DNA of 64,000 nucleotides from Paenibacillus barcinonensis. GTDB taxonomy: Bacteria > Bacillota > Bacilli > Paenibacillales > Paenibacillaceae. The DNA lies in the NCBI RefSeq assembly GCF_003217495.1, contig NZ_QJSW01000004.1, forward strand, positions 1-64,000, read 5' to 3'. A program made the position numbers and the translations under genes. Shown here in pieces: positions 40,723 to 49,835 of the stretch. Within the stretch, counting starts at the first letter, position 1; each line of letters begins with the position of its first letter. The notes beneath the pieces were generated by a model. It did no database searches and was not told where the DNA came from. It was given only the letters and a program-made list of their open reading frames with translations.

Positions 40723-41706
40723 ATGGTGTCTACAGCAATACTTTCTCAAGCAGCTCAATCATTTGGCATTGCTCCTGACTCACTGACATTGGTAAGTGAT
40801 ACCACTAACGTGGTGTACAGATTTATTCAGAACGATAAAACTTATTTTCTTCGATTATCTGAAAAAGCACCTGTATATGAAACATCCATACAAGCAGAAG
40901 TGCAATGGATTCGTTACCTGGTGTCTAACGGTGTTCGTGCTTCTTTGCCCATTCTTAACAAAGAAGGGAAGTTAACCACGGTATGCCGGGATCAGGAGAA
41001 ATGTTATGTTGCGACGGTATTCGAGGGAGCAGCAGGACATTATTTTGATTATGACTGGAGTGTATGGGACACGGATTTATTTAGCCAGTGGGGAAGCACT
41101 ATGGGAAAGATACACCATTTAACGCAAGGCTATCAGCCCGATGATCCAAAGTTAATAAGAGCGGGTTGGAATCCGCTGCAATTAGATAATCCCCATCTCC
41201 ATGCAGGCAATGTTGCCTTGTTAACCGGTAAGCTTCGAGCAATCGAGCAGCAGCTAACGGATTTACCGAAAAGGGCCGATAGTTACGGTTTAATTCATTA
41301 TGATTTTCATCCTTATAATTTTATGATTGATCAGGGTGAGCTTACGGTTTTTGATTTTGATGATGCGATACGCGGCTGGTACGCTCTAGACATTGGGGTA
41401 GCAGCAGTTCATGCGATATGGTGGGGATCACATGATGCGAAGTGGGGAACGAAGGATGAGTTTGCACAAACATTTTTGACTGCTTTTCTGGAAGGGTATG
41501 TGAAACAACAGCCCATCTCACAGGAGTGGATATCCCGCATTCCTTTGTTTATGGAGTATAGAAATATAAGCTCGTTCTTCTGGTGGTTGAAAGATTGGAA
41601 CGGGAATCAGGACAGCCTGTCTGAACATCAAAAGAATGCAATCTCACAGACGGTCAGGCTGATTGAAGCTGATCTTCCGTTTGAAGGGTGCCGCTTCAAA
41701 TTATAA
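40723..41706 (+). CDS. Aminoglycoside phosphotransferase-family (APH) kinase
   Basis: A 327-residue protein with the APH/choline-kinase fold. N-terminal VYRFIQNDKTYFLRL holds the ATP-binding Lys strand; GLIHYDFHPYNFMIDQGE is the HxDxxxxN catalytic loop; LTVFDFDDAIRGWYALDIG supplies the metal-binding Asp. This form, with HYDFHPYNFM and FDDA, is common in stand-alone Bacillus/Paenibacillus kinases such as the YtmP/CotS-like and homoserine-kinase-like groups; real substrate unknown. ATG 40723 follows GAGGAAAGG with a long spacer. Confidence 0.85.
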   Translation: MVSTAILSQAAQSFGIAPDSLTLVSDTTNVVYRFIQNDKTYFLRLSEKAPVYETSIQAEVQWIRYLVSNGVRASLPILNKEGKLTTVCRDQEKCYVATVFEGAAGHYFDYDWSVWDTDLFSQWGSTMGKIHHLTQGYQPDDPKLIRAGWNPLQLDNPHLHAGNVALLTGKLRAIEQQLTDLPKRADSYGLIHYDFHPYNFMIDQGELTVFDFDDAIRGWYALDIGVAAVHAIWWGSHDAKWGTKDEFAQTFLTAFLEGYVKQQPISQEWISRIPLFMEYRNISSFFWWLKDWNGNQDSLSEHQKNAISQTVRLIEADLPFEGCRFKL

Positions 41707-41789
41707 TCAGCAGCAGTTTTTTCCCTCGACGGTGGATCGGGATCAGACAATTCTTAATTAAGATTAAACAACAAGGAGTGGTGGGGAGT

Positions 41790-42281
41790 ATGGAGACAGA
41801 ACGACTGGTGTTTCGCGATTATACCAAAAATGATTTTGAGCATTTGTATACGATGACAAGAGAACCCAATGTAATGAGGTATATCCGGCACGGCGGTCCA
41901 TGGACAAAGGAAGAGACGCTGCAAACGCTTGAAAAATTTATCCAATGGAACAAGGCAGGCAAAGGGCTTTTGCTCGCTTTTAACAAGGAAGATAACCAGC
42001 TTGTTGGGACATCAGGACTCATACCACAAGTGATTGAAGGCAAGGAGGAGCTTGAAGTCGGTTATTGGGTGCGAGAGCAGTATTGGGGACAGGGTTATGG
42101 GTACGAGCAAGCCAAGGCGTGGAAGGAACAGGGGCTACAGCTGGGGCATAAACGCTTGATTTCTCTAATCCAGCACGGAAACACAGGTTCAATGCGCATC
42201 GCGCAAAAAAATGGCATGGTTCATGAGAAGGATGTCGACATCATCGGGAAACAGGTGGCCGTATTTTCGCTAGAGGTGTGA
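41790..42281 (+). CDS. GNAT N-acetyltransferase (RimJ/RimL type)
   Basis: The 163-residue enzyme starts at ATG 41790 (AAGGAG about 11 bases upstream). It opens METERLVFRDYTKNDFEHLY, the usual start of RimJ-type acetyltransferases. GYWVREQYWGQGYGYEQAKA carries the acetyl-CoA-binding motif, though the usual YATEA after the glycines reads YGYEQA. The NTGSMRIAQKNGMVHEKD segment is the C-terminal motif. Substrate unknown. It is followed 6 bp later by a P-loop kinase gene, so the two may be co-transcribed. Confidence 0.85.
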   Translation: METERLVFRDYTKNDFEHLYTMTREPNVMRYIRHGGPWTKEETLQTLEKFIQWNKAGKGLLLAFNKEDNQLVGTSGLIPQVIEGKEELEVGYWVREQYWGQGYGYEQAKAWKEQGLQLGHKRLISLIQHGNTGSMRIAQKNGMVHEKDVDIIGKQVAVFSLEV

Positions 42282-42287
42282 CATACA

Positions 42288-42806
42288 ATGAAAATTCGGA
42301 TTATTGGCGCTTGTGGAAGCGGAAAGTCAACCTTAGCGAGAGCATTATCCCGAAAATACGATATCGCCAGCCACGAACTGGACAATCTGATCTGGGACAG
42401 AAGCGCAGTAAATTTGCGATACCCTGAAAAGGTGAGAGACCAAGCCTTGCAAGCCATTGTGAGTTCGAAAGCATGGATTATTGAAGGTGCTCAGCTTGAA
42501 CCCTGGACTTCTCCATCTATTCTGGAAGCGGACGTGGTGCTGGTGCTGCATCCCCATGTGTTGGTGAGAGATTATCGGATTGTTAGAAGGTTTGTGCTCT
42601 CCAGAACAGGCTTGCAAGCATGGAATTATAAGCAGTCCTTCAGCAATCTGTGCAAAATGATTGTGAAATGGAACCATAAATATCCTGTTCAGGATGTCAT
42701 CGAGATGACGAGTCGATACGGCAAGAATGCAGTTATTGTTACGAATACAAGGCAAGCTATAACAAAGATTGAACGTACATATAAGCCTGCAGCAGGCAAG
42801 CGCTAA
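42288..42806 (+). CDS. FlaR-like/adenylate-kinase-related P-loop protein
   Basis: A 172-residue small kinase-fold protein: Walker A RIIGACGSGKSTLA (about residues 4-17), HELDNLIWDR (substrate Asp), WIIEGAQLEPW and VVLVLHPHVLVRDYRIVRR (lid arginines). This matches the group annotated 'DNA topology modulation protein FlaR' or AAA-family ATPases, with no proven substrate. ATG 42288 lies 6 bp after the GNAT stop; no strong ribosome binding site is visible (AGAGGTGTGAC overlaps the stop). Confidence 0.82.
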   Translation: MKIRIIGACGSGKSTLARALSRKYDIASHELDNLIWDRSAVNLRYPEKVRDQALQAIVSSKAWIIEGAQLEPWTSPSILEADVVLVLHPHVLVRDYRIVRRFVLSRTGLQAWNYKQSFSNLCKMIVKWNHKYPVQDVIEMTSRYGKNAVIVTNTRQAITKIERTYKPAAGKR

Positions 42807-42827
42807 ACGTTTGAAATAGGAGATTTC

Positions 42828-42938
42828 ATGAAAACTAACATCGTCCAGATTCAACCTGTTACACGAGATAATTGGGAACAAGCATTACAAATTTCACTGC
42901 ATGAACACCAGACACAAGAGAAGTGGGGAATGTCATAA
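42828..42938 (+). pseudogene. GNAT N-terminal remnant, 36 codons
   Basis: ATG 42828 behind AATAGGAGAT encodes MKTNIVQIQPVTRDNWEQAL, then HEHQTQEKWGMS and a stop at 42936-42938. The first 30 residues match the start of BltD/PaiA-type acetyltransferases; the rest of the domain has been deleted. Its stop is one base from the next start, so the intact ribosome binding site may now act as a leader that couples translation to the following acetyltransferase. Confidence 0.6.
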
Positions 42939-42939
42939 G

Positions 42940-43473
42940 ATGATTACATATAAAATGATGAACCTGGATCATGTGAAGCAGCTGCAAGAAGTCGATCGTT
43001 CGGAGTACATCGACCTGATCTATGAGGTTAATGAACAGCAATTAATTGAGCACAAACAGGACCACGAGTGCGCGAGCTGGGATGGGGAGCAGCTGCAGGA
43101 GCTTCAGGCTCGTTACACTAATGAGCTACAGCAGGGCGGTGTGGCATATGGTGCTTTTGACGGGGCGAGATTAGTAGGCTTCGGAGTGCTTGCTCATCCA
43201 TTCAGAGGCGAAGATAAGGACCAGCTACAGTTGGACCTTATGTATGTCTCCAGACCGTATAGACGCAAGGGGATTGGTAGACGAATTCTGGCTTATTTGA
43301 GTGCAGAGGCGAGAAGACGCGGGGCCAAATCATTGTATATCTCGTCCACAGAGACGAGATCCGCCGTATCTTTTTATCAAAGCCAGGGAAGTCGGATAAC
43401 AACAAACGTGGATAAAGAATTGTTTGCCAAAGAGCCCAAAGATGTTCACATGATAAAGGAGCTGGGTTCATGA
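42940..43473 (+). CDS. GNAT N-acetyltransferase
   Basis: A 177-residue acetyltransferase. LDLMYVSRPYRRKGIGRRIL is the acetyl-CoA loop (RRKGIG), SLYISSTETRSAVSFYQSQG is the C-terminal substrate-side motif. ATG 42940 is one base after the upstream remnant's stop; a start at 42901 would overlap the remnant and lacks a ribosome binding site. The N-terminal EVDRSEYIDLIYEVNEQQL is typical of a Bacilli GNAT group with no known substrate. Confidence 0.85.
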   Translation: MITYKMMNLDHVKQLQEVDRSEYIDLIYEVNEQQLIEHKQDHECASWDGEQLQELQARYTNELQQGGVAYGAFDGARLVGFGVLAHPFRGEDKDQLQLDLMYVSRPYRRKGIGRRILAYLSAEARRRGAKSLYISSTETRSAVSFYQSQGSRITTNVDKELFAKEPKDVHMIKELGS

Positions 43474-43497
43474 CAACAGTTAGCAGAAGGAGAGACT

Positions 43498-44535
43498 ATG
43501 CGAAAAAAGATAGCTAAAGCCATGAAGTATAGCCTCTTTACCATGCTAGGAATGATCGCCATTGCGCTTTTTTTTCCTACCTGGACACCGAGTATCCAAG
43601 GAGAGAACAGTGTAAGCAGACTTGAGCAGATTGATATTAACGGTACAGGGCATGAAGTCATGATTAGAGGAGCGGACCGAAGTAATCCGGTGCTGCTCTT
43701 TGTTCATGGGGGACCGGGGTGTTCCGAGATTCCGTATGTCCGAAAATACCAGCGTGAACTGGAGAAGCATTTTACCATTGTTCATTATGATCAACGCGGG
43801 AGCGGCAAGTCTTATCATTTTACAGAGGACTACTCAAACCTGACAACAGATATACTTGTCGACGATTTGATTGCTCTAACGAAGCATATCACAGAGGAGC
43901 TGCAGCAGGATAAGGTTGTGCTTATCGGCCACTCTTTTGGTACATATATCGGGATGAAGGCCGCTGCGAAAGCACCTGAACAGTTCCAGGCTTATATTGG
44001 CATCGGACAGATGGGGGATACCGTTCAAAGTGAGATTGAAACGTTAGATTATACGATAAAGCAGGCAAACATGGCCGGAAATATGGACGATATGCGGGAG
44101 TTGGAGCTCTTGAGAGAATCTATCCATCATGGGGAGGGCCTTACACCTCGAACTTTTGTACAAAAATATGGTGGGTCAGCTAGACATATCAACGAGAACG
44201 GTGATTATGCTACAGGCTTTCTATTCGGATCAGAGTATAACGGGCTGGATGTCATCCGCTTTTATACAGGAATTCTCCAATCCCAGGACCGTCTCGTGCG
44301 AGAAGCACTGGAGCAGCCTTTGCCTGAGCAGGTAGATGAGGTTCACATCCCAGTCTATTTGCTGATGGGTCAGTATGATTACATGACTACATTGAAAGAG
44401 GCGGACGTTTACTTAAACAAGCTGAAAGCTCCCAAGAAAGAGCTGATTGTTTTTCATCATTCTGCGCATTATCCGCAATTCGAAGAGAATGATAGATTTA
44501 CCGCCTGGCTGTATGAATATTTCGGATCGAGTTAA
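43498..44535 (+). CDS. Alpha/beta hydrolase (proline iminopeptidase-like), membrane anchored
   Basis: The 345-residue protein has an N-terminal hydrophobic segment (YSLFTMLGMIAIALFFP), probably an anchor or signal. The hydrolase core follows: FVHGGPGCSEIPYVR (oxyanion loop HGGPG), HYDQRGSGKS (DQRGxGxS of the proline iminopeptidase family), the nucleophile elbow VLIGHSFGTYIG (Ser), the Asp in LLMGQYDYMT and the His in HHSAHYPQFEEN. All three catalytic residues are present. It is probably an extracytoplasmic peptidase or esterase. AGAAGGAGAG lies upstream of ATG 43498. Confidence 0.87.
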   Translation: MRKKIAKAMKYSLFTMLGMIAIALFFPTWTPSIQGENSVSRLEQIDINGTGHEVMIRGADRSNPVLLFVHGGPGCSEIPYVRKYQRELEKHFTIVHYDQRGSGKSYHFTEDYSNLTTDILVDDLIALTKHITEELQQDKVVLIGHSFGTYIGMKAAAKAPEQFQAYIGIGQMGDTVQSEIETLDYTIKQANMAGNMDDMRELELLRESIHHGEGLTPRTFVQKYGGSARHINENGDYATGFLFGSEYNGLDVIRFYTGILQSQDRLVREALEQPLPEQVDEVHIPVYLLMGQYDYMTTLKEADVYLNKLKAPKKELIVFHHSAHYPQFEENDRFTAWLYEYFGSS

Positions 44536-44758
44536 AAAAAGGTGTAGTAACATGTCAAAATAGACAAAAATATGAACTTTATTTTCCATAAATGTGTTAT
44601 TATGTTGTTAGCGGACCGCTTTTTCGCTTATGGATTGATATCCATTGAGAAGGGAGGATTACATCTCCATTTACATGCTGAACAGAGGTTTAGAGGTTTC
44701 GTTAGACTAGAGGCAACGGCACTGCTTGTTAACCAATAAAATAAGCGGAGGTTAGGTT

Positions 44759-45961
44759 ATGACGAAAACGTTTAAAAAATTTAGTATCGCCGGTTTAGCA
44801 CTGCTCTTCATGGCTACAGCGGCATTCGCTGGCTGGAGCACCAAGGCATCGGCTGCGGATATGAGATCGTTAACGGCTGCTCAGATTACAGCGGAGATGG
44901 GCGCAGGCTGGAATCTGGGCAATCAGCTTGAAGCGACGGTAAATGGAACACCGAATGAAACGTCATGGGGCAATCCTACAATTACACCTGAACTGATCAA
45001 AAAAGTAAAAGCGGCAGGCTTCAAAACGATTCGTATTCCCGTTTCTTATCTCAATTATATTGGAAGCGCTCCCAACTACACTGTGAATGCGTCATGGCTT
45101 AATCGTATCCAGCAGGTCGTAGATTACGCTTATAATGAAGGACTTTATGTCGTCATTAATATGCATGGCGACGGATTCCACTCGATTCCAGGTTCGTGGC
45201 TGCATGTGAACAGTAGTAATCAGAACGTAATTCGGGACAAGTATCAAAAGGTATGGCAACAAGTTGCTACCAGGTTCAGCGCGTATAATGAACGTCTCAT
45301 TTTCGAGTCCATGAATGAGGTGTTTGACGGCAATTATAACAACCCGAATACATCATATTATGGCAACTTGAATGCATATAATCAGATTTTTGTAGATACC
45401 GTTCGGAAGACGGGGGGCAACAACAATGCCAGATGGCTGCTCGTTCCAGGCTGGAACACGAACATTGATTACACGGTAGGGAATTATGGCTTTGTCGTTC
45501 CAACGGATAATTTCCGTTCCTCTGCCATTCCTAGCTCGCAGAAACGCATCATGATCTCGGCGCACTACTATTCGCCGTGGGATTTTGCCGGTGAAGAAAA
45601 TGGAAACATTACGCAATGGGGTGCAACAGCGACCAATCCTGCCAAACGGTCAACATGGGGGCAGGAGGATTATCTGGATTCCCAGTTCAAATCTATGTAC
45701 GACAAGTTTGTAACGCAGGGCTACCCTGTTGTGATGGGAGAGTTCGGTTCTATTGATAAGTCTTCCTATGACTCCAGCAATAATAACTATCGTGCCGTGT
45801 ATGCCAAGGCGGTTACGGCTACAGCCAAAAAGTACAAGCTGGTTCCTGTTTATTGGGACAATGGCTTTAACGGACAGCATGGATTTGCCCTGTTTAACCG
45901 ATTTAACAATACGGTAACTCAGCAAAATATTATTAATGCCATCATGCAGGGCATGCAGTAA
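44759..45961 (+). CDS. Secreted GH5-family endoglucanase
   Basis: The 400-residue protein has a signal peptide (cleavage near ASA-AD, residue 33) and one catalytic GH5 domain. It has GAGWNLGNQLEA at the barrel start, TIRIPVSYLNYIG, VVINMHGDG, the acid/base Glu187 in FESMNEVFDGN and the nucleophile Glu328 in VVMGEFGSID; AHYYSPWDFAG and VYWDNGFNGQHG line the cleft. The motif set fits GH5 subfamily 4-type beta-1,4-glucanases/xyloglucanases; exact polymer unknown. No binding module is attached. AGCGGAGG lies upstream of ATG 44759. Confidence 0.9.
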   Translation: MTKTFKKFSIAGLALLFMATAAFAGWSTKASAADMRSLTAAQITAEMGAGWNLGNQLEATVNGTPNETSWGNPTITPELIKKVKAAGFKTIRIPVSYLNYIGSAPNYTVNASWLNRIQQVVDYAYNEGLYVVINMHGDGFHSIPGSWLHVNSSNQNVIRDKYQKVWQQVATRFSAYNERLIFESMNEVFDGNYNNPNTSYYGNLNAYNQIFVDTVRKTGGNNNARWLLVPGWNTNIDYTVGNYGFVVPTDNFRSSAIPSSQKRIMISAHYYSPWDFAGEENGNITQWGATATNPAKRSTWGQEDYLDSQFKSMYDKFVTQGYPVVMGEFGSIDKSSYDSSNNNYRAVYAKAVTATAKKYKLVPVYWDNGFNGQHGFALFNRFNNTVTQQNIINAIMQGMQ

Positions 45962-45984
45962 TTACATTCATTTCATTGGATAAA

Positions 45985-46022
45985 AAAGGGCGTACTCCAG
46001 AATAAGAGGAGTGCGTCCTTTC
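45985..46022 (+). terminator. Terminator of the GH5 gene
   Basis: AAAGGGCGTACTCC and GGAGTGCGTCCTTT form a 14-bp stem (two mismatches/wobbles) with a short AGAATAAGA-type loop, 25 bp after the stop codon. Confidence 0.8.
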
Positions 46023-46224
46023 AATGTCTTCTAAACCGTCAAGTAATGCTTGTCATCGCATACCCGTAAACGATAGAAGAACGGTCGAGACATTCAACTT
46101 TGATCACATTTCTGTCTATGGATTTTACATAAGCCTTGAGCAGAATTCACGAAAATCTACACATCCATGGTTATACTTAATTTTGCTTTGATCTAGCGAA
46201 CTTTAAGGATTGGGTGGTAGACAG

Positions 46225-46764
46225 ATGTTAAAGAAGCGTGAGCTGCATGAATGTCAATCGCTGTACAGTTTGATGATAGACCCCGCAGTTTCTCCTTATG
46301 TTCGTTATGCATGTCAGTCGCAAGAAGAATTGTTGTTTCTAACCCGGCAGATCATCGCCGAAGAAGAGCAGGGAACCGTCATTTCACGCACGATTTTGAA
46401 TGAAACAGGTACAGCCATCGGCACCATTGATCTGTATCACATCGTGAATCACACCGGATTTCTGGCAACGTGGATCGGTGCGCCCTATTTCGGGAACGGG
46501 TACAGCCAGCGAGCGAAGTCAGCCTTTTTGACAGAACTATTTCTTGAGCATGGCATGCAGACGGTTTTTATGAAAATACGCAAGCAAAATGTACGCTCCC
46601 GCAAAGCGGTGGAAAAACTGCCTTATGTCAGTCTCGCCCATGATCTGTATCCGGAAGTCGCCAGAGCCATGAATATGGAGCAGCCAATATTCGATTTGTA
46701 TCATGTTGATCGGACCTTATTTCTCGCAAGTGGCCTGGAGCCGCAGCACATGATGGTGACCTAA
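46225..46764 (+). CDS. GNAT N-acetyltransferase
   Basis: The 179-residue protein starts at ATG 46225 behind GGGTGG. GFLATWIGAPYFGNGYSQRA carries the acetyl-CoA motif (GxGxxxxA-like), FMKIRKQNVRSRKAVEKLPY the C-terminal helix region. It lacks the full N-terminal strands of RimJ proteins, and the last 40 residues (DLYHVDRTLFLASG) are unlike most relatives. Substrate unknown. The gap 45962-46224 holds only the terminator and AT-rich promoter-like sequence. Confidence 0.78.
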   Translation: MLKKRELHECQSLYSLMIDPAVSPYVRYACQSQEELLFLTRQIIAEEEQGTVISRTILNETGTAIGTIDLYHIVNHTGFLATWIGAPYFGNGYSQRAKSAFLTELFLEHGMQTVFMKIRKQNVRSRKAVEKLPYVSLAHDLYPEVARAMNMEQPIFDLYHVDRTLFLASGLEPQHMMVT

Positions 46765-46817
46765 GCTTATTAATGACAAGGTGTAGCCAATTGAAAGGTA
46801 TACGCAAAAAAGTACAT

Positions 46818-46843
46818 CAGCGCCGTCAGTGATGACGACGCTG
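46818..46843 (+). terminator. Hairpin after GNAT gene
   Basis: CAGCGCCGTCA-GTGA-TGACGACGCTG forms an 11-bp stem with one mismatch, followed by TTTGAT. A probable weak terminator. Confidence 0.5.
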
Positions 46844-46899
46844 TTTGATATGCGGAAATAAGGCTGTATCGTAGCAGTTTAATTCACGAATGGAAGAAG

Positions 46900-47028
46900 A
46901 TGGATTATACTAAGAGCAAGTCCAATGAAGGAGAGGATCATGTTTGCTGGAAATATATAGCTCCCCAGGCAGCTACAAGAATAAGGAGCGGGGATAAAGA
47001 AAATCAGGAATTAATTTTAGAATCATAA
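46900..47028 (+). CDS. Possible small ORF, 42 aa
   Basis: ATG 46900 with GGAAGAAG directly upstream opens a 42-codon frame (MDYTKSKSNEGEDHVCWKYI, continuing APQAATRIRSGDKENQ) that ends at 47028, just before the AAAGGAGG of the next gene. I recognise no family; it could be a chance frame, a leader peptide or a remnant. Confidence 0.25.
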   Translation: MDYTKSKSNEGEDHVCWKYIAPQAATRIRSGDKENQELILES

Positions 47029-47043
47029 AAAGGAGGAATTGAC

Positions 47044-47891
47044 CTGTCTAAACATCAGGAGGAACGGCTGGCTGGTGGTAATGTGAACGAAGTCGTGCGT
47101 GTTGGAGATACGGTTCGCCGGAGCACCAAGCCGAATCGTTATGTGCATGAACTGCTGTTATATCTGGAAAAGCAGGGCTTCCATCAGGCACCGCAATATC
47201 TCGGTATGGATGAAGAGGGAAGAGAGATGCTTTCTTATCTGGAGGGAGATGTGCCAGGTAATGATTATCCAGAGATTGATGCATATATGTGGTCAGACGA
47301 ATCATTGATTGCAGCTGCTCATCTGTTGAGGGCCTACCACGATGCTTCGGTTGATTTTACAACGACGGCCCGTTCAGGCAATCCTTTTCCAGATATAGAG
47401 GGCATGGGCAAGGGATTATCCGATCAAGCGTCAGCAACAACGGAGGTCGTTTGCCACAATGATTTTGCCCTGTACAATATCGTATTCAGGAATGGTTTGC
47501 CGCAGGGAATCATTGATTTCGATATGGCTGGTCCAGGCCCGCGTTTGTGGGATATTGCTTATACCTTGTATACCTGTGTTCCGCTTGCGAATTTTTCGCC
47601 TTTGCATCGCCTTCAGATCCAGGGAAGAGAGCGGTTACGTCCTATGATAAAGATAGTCACGCCGCCGTTCGGAAGAGACGTATAAAGCTGTTTATGGATG
47701 CCTATGGATTGAAGATTCCACCGAATATGAAAGATTGGGTGTTGGCCCGCATGCGCTTTATGTGCCAAACCTTAAAAGGTCGCGCAGCTGCTGGAGAGGC
47801 TGCCTTTATTAAGATGGTTGAAGAGGGGCATTTGGCTCACTATGAGCAGGAGGTGCTTTTTCTGGAGCAGCATTGGCGGGACTGGATGTAG
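47044..47891 (+). pseudogene. APH-family phosphotransferase with frameshift and CTG start
   Basis: AAAAAGGAGG ends at 47036, seven bases before CTG 47044, and the CTG frame gives LSKHQEERLAGGNVNEVVRV, a natural family N terminus. This suggests either a real CTG start or a mutated ATG. The kinase body follows, with the catalytic loop VVCHNDFALYNIVF and metal-binding GIIDFDMAGPG. Near 47620 the frame breaks: the first frame runs into unrelated sequence to 47685, while the C-terminal part (DPGKRAVTSYDKDSHAAVRK to EQHWRDWM) continues in another frame to 47891. The gene is interrupted but both active-site motifs survive. Confidence 0.8.
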
Positions 47892-47927
47892 TTGACTCTA
47901 GCCAAATAGACGAATCAAGTCCAATTT

Positions 47928-48107
47928 GTGTATACGGACGTGCTTATTTATAGAAACGCAAATAATCTTTACCTGCGTTATACGTTGCTGGATAAGATGA
48001 TTAAAGCTACGGTGGAGGAGCTAGAGGCAGGACTGCGCCAAAGTTATTACCGCAAGCTGGTGGAGAGCAAAGACTACATTCTGAGGTTAGCACTGAGATT
48101 CTGGTGA
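47928..48107 (+). pseudogene. Gene remnant, about 59 codons
   Basis: One frame reads VYTDVLIYRNANNLYLRYTL, then LDKMIKATVEELEAGLRQSY and KLVESKDYILRLALRFW before a stop. The helical, charged pattern looks like protein-coding sequence, but there is no ribosome binding site or good start. I cannot name the family. It fills most of the gap between the broken APH gene and the peroxidase gene. Confidence 0.3.
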
Positions 48108-48231
48108 ATAGGACGTATCAGGGCTATTTTGCTAAAGCTTCCTCAATACAAGCGGACCCACTTCGTATATAATAAAAAGTGACTCTACAAAATTAGTAAC
48201 TACATAACTATTGCGAGGTGCACTCAGACTT

Positions 48232-48780
48232 ATGCCAACCATCTATGACTTCACCGTAACCAGAACAAGTGGAGAGCGTTTTCCGCTCTATCAATATGAA
48301 GGAAAGCCTGTATTGATTGTGAACACGGCAAGCAAATGCAAATATACGCATCAATTCGATGATATTCAGAAGCTTTATGATGAGTACAAAGATCAGGGCC
48401 TGCAGATTATCGGTTTTCCGTGCAACCAGTTTGCGGAGCAGGAGCCAGGCAGCAGTGCAGAAGCGGAGTCATTTTGCCAGATTAACTACGGGGTGAAATT
48501 TCCGATGTTTGCCAAACTGGATGTAAACGGCGAGACAGCTCATCCGTTGTACGACTTTTTGAAAAAGTCAGGTCCGTTTGCCGGCTTTGACGAGAGCGAC
48601 ATTCAGGCCAAGCTGCTCAAGCTGATGGTGGCGGATAAAGCGCCAGAGTGGCTGCATGGTGACGCGATCAAATGGAATTTCACGAAATTCCTGATTGATG
48701 CAGAAGGACAGGTCGTTCGTCGTTTTGAGCCGGTTGCACCTATGGATGAGATCAAAGCAAGCATTCAGGAGCTGTTATAA
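48232..48780 (+). CDS. Glutathione peroxidase-family thiol peroxidase
   Basis: A 182-residue GPx-family enzyme. The peroxidatic Cys is in NTASKCKYTHQ, and the supporting Gln is in IGFPCNQFAEQEPGS, which also has a candidate resolving Cys; Trp and Asn are in IKWNFTKFLID. Bacterial enzymes of this type usually use thioredoxin rather than glutathione to reduce hydroperoxides. ATG 48232 follows GAGGTG with a long spacer of 13 bases, so expression may be modest. Single gene; an AraC regulator follows in the same direction. Confidence 0.9.
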   Translation: MPTIYDFTVTRTSGERFPLYQYEGKPVLIVNTASKCKYTHQFDDIQKLYDEYKDQGLQIIGFPCNQFAEQEPGSSAEAESFCQINYGVKFPMFAKLDVNGETAHPLYDFLKKSGPFAGFDESDIQAKLLKLMVADKAPEWLHGDAIKWNFTKFLIDAEGQVVRRFEPVAPMDEIKASIQELL

Positions 48781-48858
48781 AAAAAGGGTAAAATGTCACC
48801 GGGGAGAGTGAAGCCATAATATGATTCCCCGCTTTCGTTATGGACAGGAGGTGATGAT

Positions 48859-49716
48859 GTGCCTAGCATGATGCAGTTTACTGCTCCACTGGCGTATACC
48901 TACCGAGCGACAAGTCAGTTTGACCCTGGAAATTCAGACGGCTTCCATTCGCATCCACATTATGAAATCTATTATTTCCACGACGGAGAATGTACTTATA
49001 TCATCGGGGACCGGGTATACAATCTGGAGCCGGGAGATCTGGTGTTAATGCACGGAATGACATTGCACCGGCCGCATCCCAAAGCTGGCAAACCGTATGT
49101 GCGAACAACCCTCCACTTTGATCCTTCCGCAATGCGCAGCAGCCTGCACCCGGATCGCATTCAGGAGGTGCTGAAGCCATTCGACGAGCTAGGTAATTGT
49201 CGGGTGAACCTTGCGGGGGAGGTTCGTTTAGAGTTTGAAGCGCTCTTGCAGGATTTACATCATCTATCCGGTCACACCTCCAGGTTCAGGGAGGAGCGTA
49301 TGCATATCCGGGTATGTGACCTGCTCTATTGTGTGGCGGAACTGTGCCAAGGGCATGTACAGGAACAGCGTGTATCCTCGGAAAAAGAACGGCATGTCCA
49401 GCATATAATCCGGTATGTGGATACCCATTATATGCAGGATATCGGGCTTGATGATCTGGCACAGGAGTTACATCTATCCAAGCCCTATTTGGCAGGCATG
49501 TTCAAAGAAATGACGGGGCTGACAATATTCAAATATTTGTATGATCGGCGTATCAATCAGGCAAAGCTGTTGTTTCAGTTTCAGCCGGAGATGAGTGTGA
49601 CGGAGGCCAGTCGATTGTCTGGTTTCAAGCGCCTGTCCCATTTTAGCCGAATATTTAAACAAAGTGTGGGGTGTTCCCCCGATCTGTATCGAAGTCAGCT
49701 TCATCGCCAGATGTAG
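48859..49716 (+). CDS. AraC-family transcriptional regulator
   Basis: The 285-residue protein starts at GTG 48859, seven bases after AGGAGG. The N-terminal cupin-like sensor domain (FHSHPHYEIYYFHDGECTYI; LEPGDLVLMHGMTLHRPHP) probably binds a sugar or other small ligand. The C-terminal double helix-turn-helix (about residues 185-283) contains LDDLAQELHLSKPYLAGMFK and SRLSGFKRLSHFSRIFKQSV. The target is not obvious, as the flanking genes are unrelated single genes. Followed by a terminator at 49805-49835. Confidence 0.9.
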   Translation: MPSMMQFTAPLAYTYRATSQFDPGNSDGFHSHPHYEIYYFHDGECTYIIGDRVYNLEPGDLVLMHGMTLHRPHPKAGKPYVRTTLHFDPSAMRSSLHPDRIQEVLKPFDELGNCRVNLAGEVRLEFEALLQDLHHLSGHTSRFREERMHIRVCDLLYCVAELCQGHVQEQRVSSEKERHVQHIIRYVDTHYMQDIGLDDLAQELHLSKPYLAGMFKEMTGLTIFKYLYDRRINQAKLLFQFQPEMSVTEASRLSGFKRLSHFSRIFKQSVGCSPDLYRSQLHRQM

Positions 49717-49804
49717 TCACAGTACGTTTGAGCATGCAAAGTATTAAATTAAAATCCTATGTTGTTTCTCTCAAGTCGACCGGCAGGTCGGATTTGTATT
49801 AACA

Positions 49805-49835
49805 GGTCAGCCAGTGCTTACTGGTTGGCCTTTTT
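49805..49835 (+). terminator. Terminator of the AraC regulator gene
   Basis: GGTCAGCCAGT-GCTT-ACTGGTTGGCC stem (11 bp, one wobble) followed by TTTTT. Confidence 0.85.
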
